Shown here: positions 34,379-42,685 of the stretch, one piece after another
Layout of the letters: every line of letters starts with the position of its first letter
Position numbering within the stretch: position 1 is the first letter of the stretch
NCBI GenBank assembly: GCA_016219005.1
Contig: JACRCN010000106.1
Coordinates: forward strand, 1 to 64,000
DNA from: Deltaproteobacteria bacterium
GTDB taxonomy: Bacteria > Desulfobacterota > Desulfobacteria > Desulfobacterales > SpSt-501
Direction: 5' to 3'
DNA: 64,000 bases
Notes under the pieces: model-generated
Database searches by the model: none
What the model was told of the DNA's origin: nothing
Seen by the model: only the letters and a program-made list of their open reading frames with translations
Position numbers and translations under genes: made by a program

Positions 34379-35056
34379 ATGGCAACCCGGAAAACACTTT
34401 TGATCGTGGACGATCATTCCCTGTTCCGGGAGGGGCTGAAAACGATCATCAGCCGCAATCCGGCCTACGAGGTCGTGGGTGAAACCGGAAGGGGCGAGAC
34501 CGCGGTCCAGATGGCCAAATCGCTGCGGCCGGACCTGATCCTGGTGGACATTTCGCTTCCGGACCAGAGCGGCATCGAACTGGCCCTTCAGCTGCGCAAG
34601 AGCCTGCCCAAGACTTTCATCATGATGGTGACCATGCATTCCAAGGTCGATTATATCGTCAAGGCGTTTCAGGCGGGGGCCACCGGGTTCGTGACCAAGG
34701 ACTCGGCCCCGGAACGACTGCTGCAGGCCATCGATGTTGTCTTGAAAGGAGAATATTTCATGGATTCGGCCGTCTCCCAGAAGGTGGTTCAACGGCTCGC
34801 CGGCGTAAAAGCCGACCGCCGGTCGCTGACGGATGCCGGCTACGAAACCCTGACACCGCGCGAACAGGAAATTCTGGCGCTGCTGGCGGAAGGTCAGGCG
34901 CTGAAGAGTATCAGTGAAAGACTGTTCATCAGTCCCAAAACCGTCGAAAACCACCGCACCAGCATCATGCGCAAACTGGGCGTCCACAGCACTTTCGAAT
35001 TGATCCGGTACGCGGCCAAGGTCGGCATCATCGACATCGACCTCTGGAAGGAATAG
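34379..35056 (+). CDS. NarL/LuxR-family response regulator
   Basis: This 225-residue protein has a receiver domain (acidic pocket IVDDHSLF, phosphoacceptor Asp in LILVDISLPDQSG, Lys in FVTKDSA) and a C-terminal LuxR helix-turn-helix with LTPREQEILALLAEG and SPKTVENHRTSIMRKLGV. It starts five bases after the kinase gene and is surely its cognate partner. Target genes are unknown. Confidence 0.92.
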   Translation: MATRKTLLIVDDHSLFREGLKTIISRNPAYEVVGETGRGETAVQMAKSLRPDLILVDISLPDQSGIELALQLRKSLPKTFIMMVTMHSKVDYIVKAFQAGATGFVTKDSAPERLLQAIDVVLKGEYFMDSAVSQKVVQRLAGVKADRRSLTDAGYETLTPREQEILALLAEGQALKSISERLFISPKTVENHRTSIMRKLGVHSTFELIRYAAKVGIIDIDLWKE

Positions 35057-35209
35057 ATTCCCCTCTTTTCTCCCTCCCATGCGGGAAAAAATCCCGGCAC
35101 CCCGTATTTTCCCCATCAAAATGAGGGGCCCACTCCATGGACAACCATTTAAGATCATGTGACTATCAATCATCATGGGGCACATGCGATCGTCAAGGAG
35201 GGTGGCGCA

Positions 35210-35398
35210 TTGGCCGAAGACTTCTGTGATCTGACCCGGTTGATCCGCAGCATTCAGCGACTTGAGGGCAATCCCGCTTGCTTCGGCACCGTCGAGAATT
35301 CCTGCGAGCGTACCGGGTGTGCGTGGCGCGAATACTGCCGCACCCCCCTTAACCGTGCGGACCTTCCGGGTGAGACGGACGACGAAACTGTGCATTAG
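35210..35398 (+). CDS. Small Cys-rich protein of unknown function
   Basis: Ribosome site AAGGAGGG at 35195-35202 points to the TTG at 35210, giving a 62-residue protein; a GTG at 35159 would be longer but has no such site. The core DLTRLIRSIQRLEG is followed by four cysteines in PACFGT..NSCERTGCAWREYC, a spacing compatible with metal or cluster binding. Upstream lies the response regulator, downstream a PilZ protein. No function can be given. Confidence 0.5.
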   Translation: MAEDFCDLTRLIRSIQRLEGNPACFGTVENSCERTGCAWREYCRTPLNRADLPGETDDETVH

Positions 35399-35505
35399 TA
35401 GCGACACCCGGCGGCGCGATGTTCCCCACAGGGGAGAGTCGCAATGGCTGAACCTGCGGCGGCGGTCATGACCGCCACCGGAAAATGCCGGGAAAGGGGC
35501 CTCTC

Positions 35506-35817
35506 ATGGAAAAACGGGAAGACAAACGCCACAAAAGCGACACGGCGGTCATGTGCAGCTTCTTGACCACCCTGCGTCGCGGTGAGCCGGTGGACGGCAT
35601 CATGAAGAACTTCGGCTGCGGCGGCATGTATGCCGAACTGCGCGCCCACTTCAAGGCGGGCACGATCCTCGTTGTCCGATCAACCGGCAGCCCATCCGGG
35701 TGGCCCAATAAAGACGGATATCGCTCGATTTCGCTGGCGGAAGTCAAGTGGTCGGAATCCAGGCCCGTACGGGGCGCTATCTGCTACGGCACCGGCCTGA
35801 AATATTTGATGATGTGA
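35506..35817 (+). CDS. PilZ-domain protein (putative c-di-GMP receptor)
   Basis: This 103-residue single-domain protein has N-terminal MEKREDKRHKSDTAVMCS, matching the RxxxR c-di-GMP-binding start of PilZ domains, followed by MKNFGCGGMYAE in place of the D/NxSxxG motif. The serine of that motif is replaced by glycine or cysteine, so nucleotide affinity is uncertain. ATG 35506 follows a GGGAAAGGGG stretch. A 51-codon GTG frame overlaps its stop codon (35814-35969) but has weak support. Confidence 0.65.
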   Translation: MEKREDKRHKSDTAVMCSFLTTLRRGEPVDGIMKNFGCGGMYAELRAHFKAGTILVVRSTGSPSGWPNKDGYRSISLAEVKWSESRPVRGAICYGTGLKYLMM

Positions 35818-35981
35818 ACTCGCTAACCCTGGCGCAAACGAATGACCTGCGGGCACTGGACCATGACGGCCGGCGCGTGTTCCGAAATTTTACGCTCAGC
35901 AAACTCGATCAACCGGTCTACCATGCACCGCAGCGCTCGGATCACCTTGGGCTGCTGCATCTCGATTGAAAGGAGGCTGGT

Positions 35982-36269
35982 ATGAATGAAACCCACGACG
36001 ATGTCATTCGCGCCAAGCATTTGCCCAGGATCGGCCAATCCGTCCGCAGCCGAAAGTACGGAACGTGGTGGCGGGTCATCGAGAAGAAAGAGGTCTGGCT
36101 CAACACCTCGGATGACCCGAAAACCGGTGCTTGCCGGGTGATGCCGGCCATCTACCTATGTTACTGGCGCGTGCAGGACGGCCAGCAGCCCGGCATCGGA
36201 AAGATGCTCGGCTACTCCTACTCGCTCCACGACAACACCTTTGAAGCGAACTGGGAATTACTGAATTGA
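35982..36269 (+). CDS. Small protein of unknown function
   Basis: This 95-residue protein has a strong ribosome site (GAAAGGAGG) before ATG 35982. It is tryptophan- and tyrosine-rich (YGTWWRVIEKKEVWL, IYLCYWRVQDGQQ, GYSYSLHDNTFEANW), which suggests a small beta-barrel-like fold. It has no signal peptide or membrane segment. It precedes the universal stress protein gene by 77 bases on the same strand. I do not recognise a family. Confidence 0.6.
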   Translation: MNETHDDVIRAKHLPRIGQSVRSRKYGTWWRVIEKKEVWLNTSDDPKTGACRVMPAIYLCYWRVQDGQQPGIGKMLGYSYSLHDNTFEANWELLN

Positions 36270-36346
36270 CGCCGCGAGCTGCCGCCGTCGAAACTCAACG
36301 CCACGCATGCGGATGGCGGATGCTTTCGTATCCGAAGGAGGTGACG

Positions 36347-36784
36347 ATGTTCACACATCTTCTGCTGCCGACCGACGGGTCGGAATTGTCGGAAACCGCC
36401 GTCCGAAGCGGAGTTCAATTCGCCAAGAGCATCAACGCCAAAGTAACCGGCTTCTGCGTGATCCCCGAATTGCATTTTTTCAGCTACGAGACGGAGATTC
36501 CCGCGGACGTCAAGCAACGGGTGGTCAGGGAAAGCAGAGCGCTGGCGGAAAAACACCTCGCCGTGGTTGAAGCCGCGGCAAGAAAAGCGGGGGTCACGTG
36601 TGACACCGCCCACGTGACCAGCGACCTACCCTACGATGCGATCGTCAAGGCCGCCGCGGAAAAAGGTTGCGATCTGATCATGATGGCATCCCATGGCCGC
36701 AGGGGCGTGAAGGGCCTGCTGCTCGGCAGCGAAACCCAGAAAGTGCTGGCACACTCCAAGATCCCCGTGCTGGTGTTCCGTTGA
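36347..36784 (+). CDS. Universal stress protein (UspA family)
   Basis: This 145-residue UspA-fold protein starts FTHLLLPTDGSELSE and ends with the ATP-binding signature SHGRRGVKGLLLGSETQKVL then SKIPVLVFR. That matches the GxxG-x9-G(S/T) nucleotide-binding subgroup. AAGGAGGTGACG precedes ATG 36347. Cytosolic stress or energy-status role, details unknown. Confidence 0.9.
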   Translation: MFTHLLLPTDGSELSETAVRSGVQFAKSINAKVTGFCVIPELHFFSYETEIPADVKQRVVRESRALAEKHLAVVEAAARKAGVTCDTAHVTSDLPYDAIVKAAAEKGCDLIMMASHGRRGVKGLLLGSETQKVLAHSKIPVLVFR

Positions 36785-36894
36785 ACGCCGGGAAAGCGCG
36801 TCGCGGCCCGGGTCTTCGGGATCCGGACCACAGAATTTCGGCGACGGTTAAACCGGGTCCGCTATCGGGCAAGGAAGGCGTTTCAATTCTGCAG

Positions 36895-36932
36895 CAAAAA
36901 AAAGGGGTCAGGCCGAATAGCCCAACCCCTTC
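36895..36932 (-). terminator. Rho-independent terminator of the PEP-CTERM gene
   Basis: On the minus strand AAGGGGT pairs with ACCCCTT, with an inner GGC/GCC pair, followed by eight T residues. It lies just downstream of the PEP-CTERM stop codon. Confidence 0.8.
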
Positions 36933-36949
36933 TAACGCAATTCATTTAA

Positions 36950-37126
36950 TTATTTCTTGAATTTCTTCCTCCTGATGATAGACAGGCCGATTAAGGTCGC
37001 TCCCATTAGAATCATCGTTGCCGATTCAGGAATTGACGATATCCTAACATTGTCTGCGAAAGCAGTCAGTGGTGAAAGCAACCAGACACATGATGATAAT
37101 GCAGCTATTTTGAGTTTTTCTTTCAT
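36950..37126 (-). CDS. 58-residue PEP-CTERM microprotein
   Basis: The protein is almost only sorting signals. An N-terminal signal peptide MKEKLKIAALSSCVWLL ending near AFADN is followed after a few residues by a C-terminal PEP-CTERM-type tail: SIPESATMILMGA (the motif), a hydrophobic segment and basic RRKKFKK. PEP-CTERM tails are recognised by exosortase in bacteria that make extracellular polysaccharide. Usual family members carry a passenger domain of 100-300 residues; here none is left. AGGAGG ten bases upstream supports ATG 37126, and a good terminator follows. No exosortase lies in the window. Confidence 0.7.
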   Translation of the reverse strand: MKEKLKIAALSSCVWLLSPLTAFADNVRISSIPESATMILMGATLIGLSIIRRKKFKK

Positions 37127-37354
37127 ATCAATCAAACCTCCTGTATTTGGATAATGCAAAATTCATGCAATAAAATGCTTTTTGTTCGATTATTTAATAT
37201 CGATGTAATAACAAATAGATATGATAAGGCAGGAAGAAATCAGAGCGGGCTTTATAAAAAACTTTTCATCTTATTAGGATATTTTTTCAATAGAACTATT
37301 ACACGGTCTACGATGGATGACCGCAGATGTGTTCTGGGATAGGATTGTGTCTGA

Positions 37355-38653
37355 TCAGTCCGGGAGCAGGTCGTAAAAAAACCGCATCACATCCGAGCGC
37401 GTGAGGATGCCGATCACCCGGCCGTCATCGACCACGGGCAGGCGGCCCACGTCATGCTTGACCATGATCGCGGCGGCCTGCATCGGGCTGTTGCCCGGCG
37501 CAATGGTCAGCACCTCCTTCGACATGAAGGCTTTGACCGTCGACTTCAACTGGGAATCCTTGCGCACCCGCCGGAAGTCGCGGCGTGAGACCATCCCGAC
37601 GATCCGGCCGTCGTCGACCACCGGGATCCCCGTGATTCCCTGGTTACGCAGCATCATGGCGACCTCTTCCATGGTGGTTTGGGAACAGACCGTGCTCACC
37701 GGGAAAGACATCAAGTCGCTGATCTGCACCGATGACTGCTGGTTGCCCTGGATCAACTCCCGGATCCACTGCTCCACCGCGTCCGGATGGACGGCCTTGA
37801 GATGGGCCGACCCGGCCCGGGGGTGGCCGCCGCCCCCCATGCTGCGCATGATCGAGCCCACGTCGAGCCCCTCGGCCTGACCGCGGCCGATCACCATGCA
37901 GCGGCCCTGCCCGGGCTCGGAAAAAATACCAAAGGCGGCGTCGACGTTGAGTATCTCCATGGCCATCCGCACAACCACCGCCAGGCTGTCGACGTGACCC
38001 GCGATGTTGACCTTGTTGATGCTGATGCGGTGCCCCTTGATCTTCGAGCGCTCGGCGTTTTGCAGCATCTGGGACAGGATCGCCTTGTGCTTCTCGCTGT
38101 ATGCCGGCTTCAGAAAGGTGCTCAGGATGAGCAGGTCCGCTTTGCGTTCCAGGAGCCAGCCGGCGGCGTGGGCGTCTTCGGACGTGGTGGACGGGAAGGT
38201 GAGATTGCCGGTGTCCTCGTAGATGCCCGCCAGGAGCAGAGTGGCCTGCATCGGCGTCAGGGGCTTGCGCTTTTTCTTCAGCTCCCGCACCATCAGGGTG
38301 GTGGCAGCACCGACGGGCTCGATGCAGCTCCACGAGGGGCGAATCGACCCGGTTCCGGTGTGATGGTCCCACAGGAGGACCTCGATCCCGTTGCGGTCCT
38401 TGAGCGCTTCCATCCGGTCGAGGCGGCTCCAGCTGTTCACATCCACGACGATCAGCCGGTCCACCGCCTTCAGGTCCACATCGGCGGCCGTGTGCGTCAA
38501 AAAAAGTTCCTTGTGGATGGACAGAAAGGCCTTGACGTTGGGGTTCAGGTTTTTCGGGAGGACCGCCAGGGCATCCTGAAAAATAAGGGTGGCGGCGATG
38601 ACGGAGGCAAGGGCATCGAAATCGGTATTTTTATGCGTGGTGACAATCTGCAT
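37355..38653 (-). CDS. DHH/DHHA1 phosphoesterase with tandem CBS domains
   Basis: This 432-residue protein has a DHH domain (TTHKNTDFDALASVI, IVVDVNSW, LWDHHTGTG), a DHHA1 domain ending in MRSMGGGGHPRAGSA, and two CBS repeats from about residue 310 (SDLMSFPVSTVCSQTT and KAFMSKEVLTIAPGNS). In related bacteria this same module is fused to an A-adding tRNA nucleotidyltransferase; here the polymerase part is missing and the frame stops after CBS2. It may hydrolyse short oligonucleotides or pAp, or act as a nucleotide-regulated phosphatase. ATG 38653 is preferred, with CAGGAG nine bases upstream. Confidence 0.82.
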   Translation of the reverse strand: MQIVTTHKNTDFDALASVIAATLIFQDALAVLPKNLNPNVKAFLSIHKELFLTHTAADVDLKAVDRLIVVDVNSWSRLDRMEALKDRNGIEVLLWDHHTGTGSIRPSWSCIEPVGAATTLMVRELKKKRKPLTPMQATLLLAGIYEDTGNLTFPSTTSEDAHAAGWLLERKADLLILSTFLKPAYSEKHKAILSQMLQNAERSKIKGHRISINKVNIAGHVDSLAVVVRMAMEILNVDAAFGIFSEPGQGRCMVIGRGQAEGLDVGSIMRSMGGGGHPRAGSAHLKAVHPDAVEQWIRELIQGNQQSSVQISDLMSFPVSTVCSQTTMEEVAMMLRNQGITGIPVVDDGRIVGMVSRRDFRRVRKDSQLKSTVKAFMSKEVLTIAPGNSPMQAAAIMVKHDVGRLPVVDDGRVIGILTRSDVMRFFYDLLPD

Positions 38654-38931
38654 TCGGATCGGCTCCTGTCGGTAAGGACCCCGCGCGACCGATGGTCCTC
38701 CTTCACGATGAAAGGCGCAGCGCCGGCGTGGAACTCCAAATGACACTCCGCCTTTTCGATCATTCTATCACATGGGCTTGCGGCCGCACAAGCGCCGGTC
38801 ATACCCGGATATTTCACGTGCCAAGACGGCTGCAGCCGCAAGGCGTCGGGTCATGAAGATCTACGATGGTAGCGCGAATGGCCCGCAACGCAGCGGATGC
38901 AGCCCCAGATCGGCTCGCCCGCAGCGAGAAC

Positions 38932-39055
38932 ATTTTTCAGAATCGCTCCAGTTGCGCGTCCGCGAAGTCTCGCTGACAAACTGTATCGGCTGAAATGCGG
39001 AGCTAATAAGCTCAATTCGCCGGTTTCTTTCTTACTAATGCCGATTCTGAAAAAT
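38932..39055. repeat. 124-bp element with 14-bp perfect inverted ends
   Basis: ATTTTTCAGAATCG at 38932-38945 is the exact reverse complement of bases 39042-39055. The enclosed 96 bases carry no open reading frame. The structure resembles a miniature inverted-repeat element or a large regulatory stem. No clear target-site duplication was seen. The rest of the 38654-39112 gap shows no gene. Confidence 0.45.
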
Positions 39056-39112
39056 TTTCATGAATTGTGCGGGCTAACAGGACTTCTCGGCAAAGGGTTT
39101 CGTGAGCTCCGG

Positions 39113-39140
39113 TTGACAGAAACGCGGGGTTTGATAATAG
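39113..39140 (+). promoter_or_regulatory. Sigma-70-type promoter for the ACT-domain regulator
   Basis: TTGACA (39113-39118) is followed by TAATAG (39135-39140) with 16-base spacing. The leader to GTG 39176 would be about 30 bases and contains CAGGGGG as ribosome site. Confidence 0.65.
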
Positions 39141-39175
39141 TGCCATGTGAAACTTAACCGTCAGGGGGTATCGCC

Positions 39176-39730
39176 GTGAACAAGGCCATTCTTTCAATTC
39201 TGGGACGCGACCGGCCGGGGATCGTCGCCGCTGTCGCGCGGGTGCTGTTCGAGCAGAGCTGCAACATCGAAAACGTGAGCCAAACCATGCTGCAAAGCGA
39301 GTTTGCCGGCATTTTCATCGTCTCCCTGCCACACGGGCTCGCCGTCGAAACGCTGCACGAGGCGCTTTTCAAGCGCCTGTCGGTGGTGGGCCTGCACGTG
39401 CACACCAAGCCGTGCGAGCCGCCGGAGGCAGCCGGCGCGGCCAAGCCGTGCGAGCCTTTCGTCATCACCACTCGCGGCCCGGACCGCAAGGGCCTGGTCG
39501 CAGACATGTCCCAGGTCATCGCCCACTACGGGGTCAACATCACCAACCTGCAGGCGGTGTTCAAAGGCGGGGATGCGCCCGGAGACAACCTGATGATCTA
39601 CGAGGTGGACGTCCCCCTGACCATCGACCCGCAGGCGCTCGTTCGCGATCTGCGGGCCAAGGCGGAAACACTGCACCTCGACATCAACATTCAACACCGC
39701 CACATTTTCGAAACCCTTCACCGCATATGA
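39176..39730 (+). CDS. Two-ACT-domain protein, GcvR-like regulator
   Basis: This 184-residue protein is two ACT domains in tandem: KAILSILGRDRPGIVAAVARV at the N-terminus and FVITTRGPDRKGLVADMSQVI near residue 98, joined by a Pro/Ala-rich link. This is the GcvR arrangement, a family that modulates glycine-cleavage regulation or senses amino acids. No DNA-binding domain is present. The GTG start at 39176 is favoured by its position after CAGGGGGTATCGCC. A strong terminator follows at 39797. Confidence 0.82.
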   Translation: MNKAILSILGRDRPGIVAAVARVLFEQSCNIENVSQTMLQSEFAGIFIVSLPHGLAVETLHEALFKRLSVVGLHVHTKPCEPPEAAGAAKPCEPFVITTRGPDRKGLVADMSQVIAHYGVNITNLQAVFKGGDAPGDNLMIYEVDVPLTIDPQALVRDLRAKAETLHLDINIQHRHIFETLHRI

Positions 39731-39796
39731 TTCAGATAGAGGAGATTTCTGACATTCTGATATTAATTTGACCTGAAGGGGAACCAATGGTCTGAG

Positions 39797-39838
39797 TCCG
39801 GGCACTAATAGCGCATAGCTGTTTGCCCGGTTTTTTTT
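39797..39838 (+). terminator. Rho-independent terminator after the ACT-domain gene
   Basis: CCGGGCA (39798-39804) pairs with TGCCCGG (39824-39830), with an inner AGC/GCT pairing possible, followed by eight T residues. Confidence 0.85.
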
Positions 39839-39902
39839 GATGATTGTGGCGAATATTATTTTTGTTGTCTCCTTCCAGTTCGCACGCAAAAGGACGGCAA
39901 AC

Positions 39903-42092
39903 ATGAATCTCAACGATAACACAAAGCCTCCGATTCGTGGTTCACTTAGAATCGCTATCATTTTTGCCGCTATTTCAATTTGTTGGATACCGATATCCGA
40001 TCAATTATTGTATCATTTCATAACTGACCCGGTTTATCTTACCAAAGCCCAAACGGTTAAAGGGTGGCTGTTTGTCATTGCAACAAGTCTCTTAATTTAT
40101 TACCTGCTCAGAAGGGAAATCGGGAACTATTTTCGTGCAGAAAAGGCATTGCTGGAATCCGAGAGAAGATTTCGTGTTGTGCTGGAAAAAATTGCCCTTG
40201 TTGGCGTCATGTTGGATAGGGAGGGACATATTACACTTGCCAATGATTGTCTGCTCGACCTCACGGGATGGACGAGAGAGGAGGTGTTGGGGCGAAGCTG
40301 GTTTGGATTATTCCTGCCAGCTGAAATCCGCAGCGAAATTGAATCGCTATTTTTTAACACCATTGAAACAGGCAATATCCCGAAAAGGCATGAAAATGAA
40401 ATCCTCACCCGTAAGGCAGAGAAGCGCCTCATAGCCTGGAACAACACTGTTGTTCGCGATGAGACCGATAGGATCATAGGGGTAACCAGTGTCGGCGAAG
40501 ACATCACCGTGCGTAAGCAGGTGGATGAAAAGCTGAGACAAACTGAAAAAAAGTATAGGGAGCTTGCCGAATCACTGCCTCAGGTAATATTTGAAATCGA
40601 TTCAAAAGCCAATCTAATTTACATAAACCGCACAGGTTATGAGCTTTTTGGTTATACCCCTGAGGATTTCGTGAACGGTTTTAATGTGCTGCAAGCATTT
40701 ATTCCTGAGGATAGAGAGCGAGTTGCCCGCGACTTCATGCTCAATTTTCAAGGACAGAGGTTGGGCAGGCAGGACTATACGGCCATTAAAAAAGATGGAA
40801 CGAAACTCCCTGTCGGTGTTCACGCCAATCGAGTCATGAGCGGGGCGGCCGCGACCGGCGTCAGAGGGATCCTGATTGACCTCACCCTTATTCAACAAAC
40901 TGAAGCGGAAAAAAAGAAACTCGAAGCCCAGCTGCAGCAGGCTCAAAAAATAGAGGCCATCGGAGTCTTGGCCGGCGGCATAGCCCACGATTTCAATAAT
41001 ATTCTTAGCGTCATTATCGGCAACGCTGACATCCTGGAAATCTCGGGTGGCGTGTCACAGGCCGATATGCCCTGCGTGCAGCAGATTCTGGCCGCTGGGG
41101 AACGGGCCAAGCAACTCGTGAAGCAAATCCTGGCATTCAGCCGCCGGGGAGAGCAGCAGCGACTGTTGGTCAACTTGAAGCCGGTGGTAAAAGAGACGTT
41201 TGATTTCCTAAAATCCACCCTGCCCAGCAGCATTGAAGTATGCCAGAACATCCAAGCAGACGCTGGGGCGGCAATTCTGGGAGATCCCACCCAGATGCAG
41301 CAGGTGCTTATGAACCTGTGTACCAACGGCGCCCATGCAATGGAAAACCGGGAAAACGGGGTGCTTGAGATCGGTCTGGAGAAGATGTTTCTAACGGAGG
41401 AGGAGGCGCACTTCCAATCGGATGTAGATCCCGGAGAGTTTGTCAAAATGACGGTCAAAGACAACGGGGTGGGGATCGAACCATCGGTTCTGGAGCGCAT
41501 TTTCGAGCCTTATTTCACGACAAAGGAGCCGGGAAAGGGGACTGGCCTCGGACTGTCCGTGGTTCACGGGATCGTCAAATCTCACGGCGGCTTCATCAAG
41601 GTGTACAGCGAGCCCGGGAAAGGGACCTGCTTTCATGTATTTTTCCCGGTCGCATCCGAAGGCAATCAGCCAGCAGCGGCACCTGATGACAGGAGACTCC
41701 CCGGAGGCTCCGAGACACTTCTGCTGGTGGACGATGAAAAGATCTTGGTCGACATGACGCAGCAAATGCTCGAACGCTTAGGCTACCGGGCCGAAACGCG
41801 AACAAGCCCGCTGGAAGCGATAGAGGCCTTTCGCGCCAACCCCGATAAATACCACGCCGTCATCACGGACATGACCATGCCCCAGATGAATGGAATAAGC
41901 CTGTCAAAGAAATTGCTGGAAATCCGGGGAAGCCTTCCCATCCTGTTATGCACCGGGTTCAGCGACCAAGCCAACGAGAAAAAGGCCCGCGCGGCTGGGG
42001 TCAGGGAGTTTGCCTTCAAACCGTTGGCGTTGAGTGACCTTGCAAATACCCTGAGAAAGATGCTGGATGAAGCAAAGGTTGATCGTGGATAG
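39903..42092 (+). CDS. Membrane hybrid sensor histidine kinase (PAS-PAS-HK-REC)
   Basis: This 729-residue protein starts with two hydrophobic segments (IAIIFAAISICWIP and WLFVIATSLLIYYLL), then PAS1 from about residue 90 and PAS2 from about 215 (ELAESLPQVIFEIDSKANL). The HisKA H-box is GVLAGGIAHDFNNILS near residue 360. The HATPase has NLCTNGAHAM, DNGVGIEPSV and GKGTGLGLSVVHGIV. The C-terminal receiver has LLVDDEKILVD and phosphoacceptor Asp in VITDMTMPQMNG. ATG 39903 follows AAAGGA; a TTG/ATG upstream would overlap the terminator. No separate effector gene adjoins it, so the output is unknown. Confidence 0.9.
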   Translation: MNLNDNTKPPIRGSLRIAIIFAAISICWIPISDQLLYHFITDPVYLTKAQTVKGWLFVIATSLLIYYLLRREIGNYFRAEKALLESERRFRVVLEKIALVGVMLDREGHITLANDCLLDLTGWTREEVLGRSWFGLFLPAEIRSEIESLFFNTIETGNIPKRHENEILTRKAEKRLIAWNNTVVRDETDRIIGVTSVGEDITVRKQVDEKLRQTEKKYRELAESLPQVIFEIDSKANLIYINRTGYELFGYTPEDFVNGFNVLQAFIPEDRERVARDFMLNFQGQRLGRQDYTAIKKDGTKLPVGVHANRVMSGAAATGVRGILIDLTLIQQTEAEKKKLEAQLQQAQKIEAIGVLAGGIAHDFNNILSVIIGNADILEISGGVSQADMPCVQQILAAGERAKQLVKQILAFSRRGEQQRLLVNLKPVVKETFDFLKSTLPSSIEVCQNIQADAGAAILGDPTQMQQVLMNLCTNGAHAMENRENGVLEIGLEKMFLTEEEAHFQSDVDPGEFVKMTVKDNGVGIEPSVLERIFEPYFTTKEPGKGTGLGLSVVHGIVKSHGGFIKVYSEPGKGTCFHVFFPVASEGNQPAAAPDDRRLPGGSETLLLVDDEKILVDMTQQMLERLGYRAETRTSPLEAIEAFRANPDKYHAVITDMTMPQMNGISLSKKLLEIRGSLPILLCTGFSDQANEKKARAAGVREFAFKPLALSDLANTLRKMLDEAKVDRG

Positions 42093-42685
42093 AAAACCTT
42101 CCCCTTTTTCATCCCGGATGGGGAAACCGCGGTCCTAATTATATCGGATACTTCCAGCGGGCGGGCTAAGCCTCTAAGGCTTCTTGCGCTAATTGCGTCT
42201 ATTTTCAACACCTACGATTACTGCCGTTTCACTGCTGTAAATTCCAAACTGATGGAATCGTAGGGTGATTTTTTTAAAATACAGGATTCACCTACTTTTC
42301 GTAGCCTCAGGTTTCGGCTATAAAACCTGAACCGTACCGATGAACGGCTGTTCCAATGAGATCAGGCACAGTAAAACTCATCCGGACTCGGTATTTCGGT
42401 GGATAAAGCCCGGGCTAACATCACGATGATCTTTGGTGTGACCAAGTAGCAAAGCAATTCACTTTGAAGCCAGCCTCGCTCTGAGCCCAGGGCGATTCAA
42501 TCTGTCAGGATGGATCCCCGGGCGTGGTCGATGCCGACGGGGGCCCCACAAAAATGATTGATTAATGGCCTGTCGGGCACCTATGCACCCTTACACTCTC
42601 GGGTTAACCGGCTTCATTGCAGGATTTGGCAGCAGCGATCCGCCATCACAAGTTTGAAGTGTTAACCTTCTCGCGGAGGCCGCCG
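42093..42685. other. Non-coding gap before the haloperoxidase-family gene
   Basis: No gene is supported. A hairpin TCAGGTTT/AAACCTGA (42307-42314 with 42323-42330) without a T run, and a weaker AAGCC/GGCTT hairpin near 42168-42182, are the only structures seen. Base use differs from the flanking genes. Confidence 0.5.

Noticed and set aside
35814-35969. 51-codon GTG frame overlapping the PilZ stop
   Set aside because: It has no independent ribosome site and the opposite strand is open too; coding support is too weak to list as a gene.
42307-42330. Hairpin after the hybrid kinase as a terminator
   Set aside because: It has an 8-bp stem but no following T run and lies over 200 bases after the stop codon.
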